From contig JAPSLC010000037.1 in NCBI GenBank assembly GCA_031181345.1, forward strand, positions 1 to 53,543: a stretch of DNA of 53,543 nt, written 5' to 3'. The position numbers and the translations under genes are program-made. The stretch comes from Cupriavidus sp. Lineage in GTDB: Bacteria; Pseudomonadota; Gammaproteobacteria; Burkholderiales; Burkholderiaceae. Under the pieces are notes generated by a model. It saw only the letters and a list, made by a program, of their open reading frames with translations. It had not been told where the DNA came from and searched no databases. Shown one piece after another: positions 26,300-32,906 of this stretch. Positions within the stretch are counted from its first letter, which is position 1; the number at the start of each line of letters is the position of its first letter.

Positions 26300-27745
26300 G
26301 TGAACGACTCGAACTCCGACCCCACGTTTTCCCCGCGCGACACGGCGCATTCCCCCACAGCGGCAAGCGGCCCCGCCGCAGCCGCCCCAGCCGCCGATGC
26401 CGCCCTGCTGGCGGCGCTCGGCGCGGCGCGGCCATGCCTGTGGACCAATCCGCTGCTGGCGCCGCACCCCCCCGCAGCGGTCCGGACAGGCGCGAAGGAC
26501 ATTAGTCTAGCTGATGTCCATGCGGCCCATGCCCGCTTCGAACGCTTCGCCCCGCTGCTGCAGCGGCTGTTTCCCGAACTGGCGGACAGCGGGGGCGCAA
26601 TCGAATCGCCGCTGCTGCCGGCCGCCGCCCTCGCGCCCGCTATCGGACTGCGGCCGGAGCGCGGCACGCTGTGGATCAAGGCCGATCACAGCCTGCCGGT
26701 GGCCGGTTCGATCAAGGCCCGCGGCGGCATCCATGAGGTGCTGGAATTCGCCGAGCAGCTTGCCCTGCAACACGGGCTGCTGGCCGAGGGAGCCGACCGC
26801 GACGACTATCGCCTGCTGGCCGAACCGGCGGCGCGCGCGGTCTTCTCGCGCTACCAGGTCGCCGTGGGCTCGACCGGCAATCTGGGCCTGAGCATCGGCG
26901 TGATGGCATCCGCGCTGGGCTTTCGCGCGGTGGTGCATATGTCGGCCGACGCCAAGCCGTGGAAGAAGGATCGGCTGCGCTCGCGCGGCGTCGAGGTGAT
27001 CGAGCATGAGGGCGACTACCAGCAGGCGGTAGCCGCCGGCCGCGCCCAGGCACAGCAGGACCCCACCTGCCACTTCGTCGACGACGAGCGCTCGCTGTCG
27101 CTGCTGCTGGGCTACAGCGCCGCGGTGCTGCGGCTCGACGCGCAATTGCGCGAGCAAGGCATCGCGCCCGACGCGCGGCGGCCGCTGTTCGTCTACCTGC
27201 CCTGCGGCGTCGGCGGCGCGCCGGCCGGCATCGCCTTCGGCCTGAAGCAGCTGTACGGCCCGCACGCGCATTGCTTCTTCGCCGAGCCGACCCAGTCGCC
27301 CTGCTTCCTGGTGCAGATGATCGGCGCCGAGGTCAACGGCGCCGGCGGCAATCCGTCGGTCTACGACTACGGACTGAGCAATCGCACCGAGGCCGACGGC
27401 CTGGCGGTGCCGCGCGCCTCGGAGCTCGCCGCGGCGGCGATGCGCGAGTTGCTGTCGGGCGTCTACACCGTGGCGGACGAACAGCTGCTGCGCGACCTGT
27501 ATCTGGCGAAGCGGGATGCCGGCATCGAGATCGAGCCATCGGCCGCGGCCGGCTTCGGCGGCCCGGCGATGCTGACGGGCACCGAGGCGGGGCAGGCCTG
27601 GCTGGCCCGCCATGGATTGACCGACGTGATGGCCACCGCCACGCATCTGGTCTGGACCACCGGGGGGCTGTTCGTTCCCGCCGAGGAATACCGGCGCTTT
27701 CTCGCGCGCGGCGAGGCGCTGGCGGGTTCGTCGGCGCGGTCCTGA
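26300..27745 (+). CDS. dsdA: D-serine ammonia-lyase (D-serine dehydratase)
   Basis: This 481-residue PLP enzyme converts D-serine to pyruvate and ammonia. It has the fold-type II signature LPVAGSIKARGGIHEVLEF with the PLP lysine, the glycine-rich GSTGNLGLSIGVMAS phosphate-binding loop, HMSADAKPWKKDRLRS, YLPCGVGGAPAGIAFGLK and FFAEPTQSPCF, all diagnostic for DsdA. The start is a GTG; a long Ala/Pro-rich N-terminal stretch precedes the conserved region, so a later start is possible. The divergent LysR gene is the probable regulator. A Bug-type binding protein gene converges downstream. DsdA can detoxify D-serine and use it as a nitrogen and carbon source. Confidence 0.94.
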   Translation: MNDSNSDPTFSPRDTAHSPTAASGPAAAAPAADAALLAALGAARPCLWTNPLLAPHPPAAVRTGAKDISLADVHAAHARFERFAPLLQRLFPELADSGGAIESPLLPAAALAPAIGLRPERGTLWIKADHSLPVAGSIKARGGIHEVLEFAEQLALQHGLLAEGADRDDYRLLAEPAARAVFSRYQVAVGSTGNLGLSIGVMASALGFRAVVHMSADAKPWKKDRLRSRGVEVIEHEGDYQQAVAAGRAQAQQDPTCHFVDDERSLSLLLGYSAAVLRLDAQLREQGIAPDARRPLFVYLPCGVGGAPAGIAFGLKQLYGPHAHCFFAEPTQSPCFLVQMIGAEVNGAGGNPSVYDYGLSNRTEADGLAVPRASELAAAAMRELLSGVYTVADEQLLRDLYLAKRDAGIEIEPSAAAGFGGPAMLTGTEAGQAWLARHGLTDVMATATHLVWTTGGLFVPAEEYRRFLARGEALAGSSARS

Positions 27746-27858
27746 ATCGCGCCGCCGTCCCACAAAGAGCAAGGGCCGGCGATCTCGCGATCGCCAGCCC
27801 CCACCCTACCCCGCTAAGACAGGCAAGCCACGGTGCGCCCATGACGGGCGCGGGCGTA

Positions 27859-28857
27859 TCAGTCGCCCTTGATGCCGTTGTCCTGGATGACCTTGCCCCA
27901 CTTCTTGTCGTCGGCGCGCATGCGTGCCGCCAACTGTTCCGGCGGCATATAGGCTGCCACCGTGCCGGCGCCCAGCATCTTCTGCTGGACGGTCGGATCG
28001 GCCAGCGCGGCCTTCAACTCGGCCGACAGCTTCGCGATGATGTCCTTCGGCGTGCCGGCCGGCGCCAGCAGGCCGCCCCAGGCGGTCGCCTCGAAGCCAG
28101 GGAAGCCTTGCTCGGCCACGGTCTTGACCTCGGGCGTGAAGCTGACGCGCTTGGACGAGCCCACCGCGATCGGACGCAGCTTGCCGGCCTTGATGTGCGG
28201 CAGCGCGGCGATCATGTCGGAGAACATCATCGGCACCTGGCCGGCGAGCAGATCCGACATCGCCGGGGCGCTGCCCTTGTAAGGCACGTGCTGCACGTCG
28301 AAGCTGCCCAGGTTCTGCAGCAGCTCGGTCGACAGATGGCCGAAGCTGCCGTTGCCGGCGCTGGTGTAGTTCATCTCGCCCGGCTTGGCCTTGGCCTTGG
28401 CGATGTACTGCTGCAGCGTGGTGACGTCGGGCAGCGCGTTCGGATTGACCACCATCACGATCGGCAGATCGTAGGCGGCACCGATCGGCGCGAAGTCCTT
28501 GAACAGGTCGTAGCCCTTGCGATGGATCAGATGCGGCGCGATCAGCGTGGGCGTGGCCAGCACGAGCAGCGTATAGCCGTCCGGCGCGCTCTTGGCGACG
28601 GCCTCGGCGCCGATGGTGCCCGAGGCGCCGGGGCGGTTGTCGACCACCACCGGCTGCTTCAGCGAATCGCTGAGCTTCTGCCCGATGATGCGCGCGGCGG
28701 TATCGGTCGGGCCGCCCGGCGGGAACGGCACCACCAGCCGGATGGGCTTGGCGGGATAGCTGTCGGCGAACGCCTGGGTGGCGCACAGCGGCAGGGAAAC
28801 GGTCAGCATGGCGGCGCCGAGGCGGCGCGCGAAGGTACGGCGGCTTGTGTTCTGCAT
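27859..28857 (-). CDS. Bug/TctC-family extracytoplasmic substrate-binding protein
   Basis: This 332-residue protein starts with a Tat-like or twin-arginine-containing leader (SRRTFARRLGAAM then a hydrophobic stretch ending ATQAFADS). It shows the Bug blocks YPAKPIRLVVPFPPGGPTD, QPVVVDNRPGASGTIGAE, VQHVPYKGSAPAMSDLLAGQ and AWGGLLAPAGTP. It binds an unknown small carboxylate or related ligand in the periplasm. It is convergent with dsdA. Upstream on the same strand, 264 bases away, is the end of a CoA-transferase gene, so it could be the last gene of that unit and supply the acid to be activated. Confidence 0.92.
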   Translation of the reverse strand: MQNTSRRTFARRLGAAMLTVSLPLCATQAFADSYPAKPIRLVVPFPPGGPTDTAARIIGQKLSDSLKQPVVVDNRPGASGTIGAEAVAKSAPDGYTLLVLATPTLIAPHLIHRKGYDLFKDFAPIGAAYDLPIVMVVNPNALPDVTTLQQYIAKAKAKPGEMNYTSAGNGSFGHLSTELLQNLGSFDVQHVPYKGSAPAMSDLLAGQVPMMFSDMIAALPHIKAGKLRPIAVGSSKRVSFTPEVKTVAEQGFPGFEATAWGGLLAPAGTPKDIIAKLSAELKAALADPTVQQKMLGAGTVAAYMPPEQLAARMRADDKKWGKVIQDNGIKGD

Positions 28858-29121
28858 GGCAACAAGAGAAACGTCATCCGAAATCGGCGCGAATCCGCAT
28901 GGGACGCGCCGGCGAAACAGGCAACTCTCGGCGACTCGCGGGGCAATCCATGGCCCCTGGAGCGCAAATCGATCCCGTCATTTCCAGTCGAAACAAGGCG
29001 TGGTTGGTCTCCTTGGTCTGCTTCGTGGCCGGTGGTCCGGCCTTGTCGTTGTTGTGGAGGAAGGGCGGGCGTTGCCCCGCCCCGCGAATCGGTCCTGGGG
29101 CCGTTGGCGCGTTGGCGCGCC

Positions 29122-30780
29122 TCAGCCGGCCGCGGCGAGCGAGAACGGCCCCGGCCGGAACAGGCAGGCATCCATCAGCCGCACGTCGGGGGCGACCGCA
29201 ATCGGCGTCGCGCACTGCGCCAGCACATCGCGCTCCAGGTCCACGCCGGGCGCGATCTCGATCAGCGTCAGCCGCGCCTGGCCATTGGCATCGGCGCGCA
29301 TCTCGAACACTGCCCGCTCGGTGATGTACAGCACCGGTACGCCCAGCGAGGCCACATACGGCCCGTTGAAGCTCAGGTGCGAGACCTCGGGCACGATCTT
29401 CTTCACCCGGCCCTCGCGCGCGATCTGCAGCTGGCCGCCCTCGGCGCGCACCTCGAGTCCGCCCGCGGTCAGCGTGCCCATGAAGACCACGGCCTTGGCG
29501 CTCTGCGTGATGTTGATGAAGCCGCCGACGCCGGCGATCAGCGCCTGCGCGCCCTCGCCGAACTTGCTGACATTGACGTTGCCGTGACCGTCGAGCTCGG
29601 CCAGGCCGAGGATCGCCAGATCGATGCCGCCGCCCTCGTAGAAATCGAATTGCGAGGGCTGGTCGATCACCGCCTCGGGATAGGCCGACGCGCCGAAGCT
29701 CAGGCCGTCGGCCGGCGTGCCGCCGATCGGGCCGGCCTCGACGGTCAGCGTGAAGCCGTCCAGCCCCGCCTCTTCGGCCAGCATGCCAACCGCCGCGGGC
29801 ATGCCGACGCCGAGATTGACCACGCGCGGGCGGCGCTTGGCCAGCTCCAGCACCGCACGGCGCTGCGCGATGGTACGCGCGTCGAGCGGCGCGGTAGCGG
29901 GCTCGGCCGGCGCGACGGCTGGCGCCAGCGCTTGCGCCTTCGCTTCACCCTCTCCGCGCCACGGCGTCACGTAGGCCGGGTTGAAGCGCTCGGCGAAGGT
30001 CATCTGATGATGGGCCGGGTTCTCGCTGACCACCACGTAGTCGACCAGAATGCCCGGCACGTGAATGGCCTGCAGATTGTCGTGGTGGTCGACCAGCTGC
30101 TCGACCTGCGCGATCACGATGCCGCCCGAGTTGTGCGCGGCCTGCGCCATCGCCAGCAACTCATGATGGAAGGCTTCGCGATGCGTGCTCAGATTGCCGC
30201 GCGGATCGGCCGCGGTGCAACGGATCAGCGCGCAATGGATCGGGAAGCTCGGATAGAACAGGTAGTCGTCGCCGCGGAAGGACACCGCCTCGACCCAGTT
30301 GGCGCGGCCCTCGGCGATGGCCTCGCGGGCGCGCCGGTTGACGGCGCCGCCGTGGTAGCGCGCATCGCGCTCGCTGCGCGGATCGACGAAGGTGTGCAGG
30401 CCGATCTTCGTCATCACGCCGGGCTTGCCGCCGGCGATCGCGCGGTACAGGTGCGTCAGCACGCCCTGCGGCAGGTTGTAGCCCTCGCACTGCTCGGCCA
30501 TCGCCAGGTCCGCCAGCCGCGTCGCCGAGCGCCAGTGGCCGCCGACGATCGACGCGGTCATACCCGCATTGCCGAAGTGATTGACACCGCGGGCGCCGCG
30601 GTCGCCCTGCCCGGCCGAATAGACCAGCGTCAGGTCGCGCGGCAGGCCGCTCTGCAGGAAGCGCCGCTCCAGGGCCTCGGTCACCGCCTCGGCATGGCCG
30701 GCGCCGACGAAGCCGGCGCTTGCCACCGTCCATCGGTCCTGTACCAAGGCCGCCGCCTGGTCTGCGGTGATCACTTTCAT
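29122..30780 (-). CDS. Acyl-CoA:acetate/3-ketoacid CoA-transferase, fused alpha and beta subunits
   Basis: This 552-residue protein joins the two halves of a family I CoA-transferase, like propionate CoA-transferase or YdiF. The N-terminal half contains ASAGFVGAGHAEAVTEALE and the oxyanion region GGHWRS. The C-terminal half contains VNLGVGMPAAVG and TVEAGPIGGTP, whose Glu is the expected catalytic residue that forms the glutamyl-CoA thioester. Between the halves is a short Ala/Pro linker. ATG 30780 has a strong AGGAGAC ribosome site. The IclR gene is divergent across a 246-base region with clear operator palindromes. The family swaps CoA among short-chain acids; the true substrate pair is unknown. 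Confidence 0.9.
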   Translation of the reverse strand: MKVITADQAAALVQDRWTVASAGFVGAGHAEAVTEALERRFLQSGLPRDLTLVYSAGQGDRGARGVNHFGNAGMTASIVGGHWRSATRLADLAMAEQCEGYNLPQGVLTHLYRAIAGGKPGVMTKIGLHTFVDPRSERDARYHGGAVNRRAREAIAEGRANWVEAVSFRGDDYLFYPSFPIHCALIRCTAADPRGNLSTHREAFHHELLAMAQAAHNSGGIVIAQVEQLVDHHDNLQAIHVPGILVDYVVVSENPAHHQMTFAERFNPAYVTPWRGEGEAKAQALAPAVAPAEPATAPLDARTIAQRRAVLELAKRRPRVVNLGVGMPAAVGMLAEEAGLDGFTLTVEAGPIGGTPADGLSFGASAYPEAVIDQPSQFDFYEGGGIDLAILGLAELDGHGNVNVSKFGEGAQALIAGVGGFINITQSAKAVVFMGTLTAGGLEVRAEGGQLQIAREGRVKKIVPEVSHLSFNGPYVASLGVPVLYITERAVFEMRADANGQARLTLIEIAPGVDLERDVLAQCATPIAVAPDVRLMDACLFRPGPFSLAAAG

Positions 30781-30875
30781 GCTGTCTCCTGGTGCTGCGG
30801 CGCCCTTTCCGTGCCGGGCGCCGCTATCGCCGTCGGCACCCGGCATCGGAGCGCGCTTGTCGGCGGAATGTTGCA

Positions 30876-30921
30876 GTTCGCGTTTTGCGAACATTTGTTC
30901 GCGGATCGCCGTATCATACGG
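30876..30921. promoter_or_regulatory. IclR-type operator cluster between CoA-transferase and iclR-like gene
   Basis: Three half-sites occur as GTTCGC-N5-GCGAAC-N4-GTTCGC (30876-30902), followed by a perfect 13-base palindrome CCGTATCATACGG (30909-30921). IclR regulators of the PcaU/PobR type use sets of three such half-sites. The cluster sits about 100 bases from each divergent start. Confidence 0.62.
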
Positions 30922-31026
30922 ACGACCGGCCGATTCGCGCAAGCCCGGAGTCGGCACTACAATCGCCGCATTTCCATCCCGGCGTATATTTCACGTCACT
31001 TCAACGCTCGATCCAGGACCCTCTCC

Positions 31027-31812
31027 ATGCCCGAAGCCGAGGCCCCGACGCAGAAAAAGGACGAGTTGCTCGACTCCCTGAACAAGGGGCTGGCGCTGCT
31101 GCGGCTGTTCGCCACGGGCGTCGAGAGCCTGACGATGCAGGACGTCGCCGACCGCCTCGATGTCACGCGGGCAGCGGCGCGCCGGCTGCTGTTGACGCTC
31201 CACCACAACGGTTATCTGGCGCAGAACGGCCGGCAGTTCTCGCTGACGCCGCGCGTGATGGAGCTGGGCTACGCCTATTTCGCCTCGATGAGCCTGCCGC
31301 GGCTGGCGCAGCCGCATCTGCGCGCGCTGGCGAGCCGCTGCGGCGAAACCTGCTCGATCGGCATGCTGGACGACGACGCCGTCGTGCTGGTCGCGCGCGA
31401 GGAGCCGCGCCAGATCCTGCGTGTCGACATGGCGATCGGACGCCGCATGCCTGCCTACGCGCATTCGCTGGGCCGCGTGTTGCTGGCGGGCCTGGCCGAC
31501 GAGGCGCTGGAGCGCTACCTTGCGCACGCCGAGCTGCGCAAGCTGACGCCGTTCACCATCGATTCGCGCGAGGCGCTGCGCGCCACGCTGGCGCAGGTGC
31601 GCGAGGACGGCCATTGCGTGCTGGTCAGCGAGTTGGTCGACGGCTTCGCCGGCATCTCGGTGCCGCTGCACGACCAGACCGGCAAGGTGGTCGCGGGCCT
31701 CGGCTTCAGCATGGTCCTCGGCAGCCGCAATGCCGGCACGCTGGTCGAGCGCTACCTGTCACCGCTGCGCGAGGCGGCCGCGGCGATCGAGGCGGTGTTG
31801 CGCTCGCGCTGA
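31027..31812 (+). CDS. IclR-family transcriptional regulator
   Basis: This 261-residue protein has an N-terminal winged helix-turn-helix (SLNKGLALLRLFATGVESLTM, then DVADRLDVTRAAARRLLLTL) and a C-terminal IclR effector domain with RMPAYAHSLGRVLLAGL and ISVPLHDQTGKVVAGLGFSM. It resembles the PcaU/PcaR/PobR branch that controls aromatic-acid catabolism. It is divergent from the CoA-transferase gene with three half-sites in between, so it is its probable regulator, and the effector is likely an acid from the same pathway. ATG 31027 begins just before the conserved domain; the frame is open far to the left only by base composition. Confidence 0.92.
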   Translation: MPEAEAPTQKKDELLDSLNKGLALLRLFATGVESLTMQDVADRLDVTRAAARRLLLTLHHNGYLAQNGRQFSLTPRVMELGYAYFASMSLPRLAQPHLRALASRCGETCSIGMLDDDAVVLVAREEPRQILRVDMAIGRRMPAYAHSLGRVLLAGLADEALERYLAHAELRKLTPFTIDSREALRATLAQVREDGHCVLVSELVDGFAGISVPLHDQTGKVVAGLGFSMVLGSRNAGTLVERYLSPLREAAAAIEAVLRSR

Positions 31813-31815
31813 ACG

Positions 31816-31860
31816 CACCACGTCCACCACGTCCACCACGTCCACCACGTCCGCCGCGTC
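31816..31860. repeat. Five tandem 9-base repeats downstream of the IclR gene
   Basis: CACCACGTC is repeated four times exactly, followed by a fifth degenerate unit CGCCGCGTC; the next nine bases, CGACGTGGC, hold an inverted version (GACGTGG against CCACGTC). The array starts four bases after the IclR stop codon. Confidence 0.8.
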
Positions 31861-31873
31861 CGACGTGGCCCCC

Positions 31874-31907
31874 AAAAAAAGCCCCGCAAGCCGGGGAGCT
31901 GCGGGGC
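31874..31907 (-). terminator. Minus-strand Rho-independent terminator with no recognised gene
   Basis: Read on the minus strand, GCCCCGC pairs with GCGGGGC around a 13-base loop and is followed by seven T residues. The genes on both sides are on the plus strand, so either a small minus-strand transcript from 31908-32195 ends here or it blocks antisense reading into the IclR gene. Confidence 0.6.
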
Positions 31908-32195
31908 ATCAGTGGTAGCGGGGCCGACATTGCATTCGAGCCCACGGCCGCTATCTTGCTCAACGTTTGGCCCGAGCACATCACCCGCCTGTAGGGTTGA
32001 TCGGCATCTTCGCTACCATTCGGCATTTCGGGCTGAAAACACCCGGTCGACGCGCATTCAAATTTACTGAACAACTATTTCGCAAACTGGCCGGCTCGAC
32101 GGTTTCTCTGGACCGTATAGTTCACTTCATCGCAGCACTCAACCATAACGAAGCGCGCCGCGATGGATTCAACCAATTTCACCAAAGGAACCGCC
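31908..32195. other. Intergenic region upstream of the hydrolase
   Basis: Together with the repeats to its left this is a 383-base gap. The stretch is less G/C-rich than its surroundings. It includes an imperfect hairpin (TAGCGG with CCGCTA on the minus strand, around 31914-31954). No protein-coding frame with codon bias like the neighbours was found. Confidence 0.4.
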
Positions 32196-32882
32196 ATGTC
32201 GAACCCGAAGCTCGAAGTCCTGACGCCGCAAAACAGCCAGCTGATCATCATCGACCACCAGCCGCAGATGGCCTTCGGCGTGCAATCGATGGACCGGCAG
32301 TTGATGAAGAACAATGTGGTTGGCCTGGCCAAGGCCGCGAAGATCTTCGACGTTCCGTCCATCATCACCACGGTCGAGAGCGAGTCGTTCTCGGGCTATA
32401 CCTACCCCGAACTGCTCGACGTGTTCCCGAACCAAAAGACGCTCGAGCGTACCTCGATGAACTCGTGGGACGACCAGAAGGTGCGCGACGCGCTGGCCGC
32501 CAACGGCCGCAGGAAGGTGGTCGTGGCCGGGCTGTGGACCGAAGTCTGCAACACCACCTTTGCGCTGAGCGCGATGCTGGAAGGCGACTACGAGATTTAC
32601 ATGGTGGCCGACGCGTCGGGCGGCACCACGAAGGAGGCGCACGACTACGCGATGCAGCGCATGGTCCAGGCTGGCGTGGTACCGGTGACCTGGCAGCAGG
32701 TCGCGCTGGAATGGCAACGCGACTGGGCGCGCCGCGACACCTACGACGCCGTGATCGGCCTGGCGCAGCAACATTCGGGCGCCTACGGCATGGGCATCGA
32801 CTACGCCTACACGATGGTCCACAAGGCCGCGCAGCGCACCGCGACGCCGCACGAGTCGATCGCCCCGGTGGCGGCGAACTGA
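32196..32882 (+). CDS. Isochorismatase-superfamily hydrolase (YcaC-like)
   Basis: This 228-residue cysteine hydrolase matches the YcaC-type branch of the isochorismatase superfamily. It has NSQLIIIDHQPQMAFGVQSM with the catalytic Asp, a central Lys in NGRRKVVVAGLWTEVC, and the nucleophilic Cys in the same segment (LWTEVCNTT). ATG 32196 follows AAAGGAACC at good spacing; an in-frame ATG 33 bases upstream is less well placed. The substrate of YcaC proteins is unknown. The gene stands alone and converges with polB 24 bases later. Confidence 0.92.
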   Translation: MSNPKLEVLTPQNSQLIIIDHQPQMAFGVQSMDRQLMKNNVVGLAKAAKIFDVPSIITTVESESFSGYTYPELLDVFPNQKTLERTSMNSWDDQKVRDALAANGRRKVVVAGLWTEVCNTTFALSAMLEGDYEIYMVADASGGTTKEAHDYAMQRMVQAGVVPVTWQQVALEWQRDWARRDTYDAVIGLAQQHSGAYGMGIDYAYTMVHKAAQRTATPHESIAPVAAN

Positions 32883-32906
32883 AGCCGGTCCCCGACGCGA
32901 CGGGGG

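Noticed and set aside
27778..27795. Terminator between dsdA and the Bug gene
   Set aside because: GGCGATC-TCGC-GATCGCC is a good hairpin between convergent genes, but it has no T-tract on either side, so it was not called as an intrinsic terminator.
27271..31026. Very long plus-strand open frame leading into the IclR gene
   Set aside because: Its first 1250 or so codons lie opposite or out of phase with clear genes (dsdA, a Bug protein and the CoA-transferase) and show no family motifs. High G/C content keeps such frames open by chance; only the part from 31027 is real.
31816..31860. Possible CRISPR-like array
   Set aside because: The units are contiguous 9-base tandem copies with no spacers, so it is a simple tandem repeat. 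No cas genes or CRISPR arrays were seen anywhere in the window.
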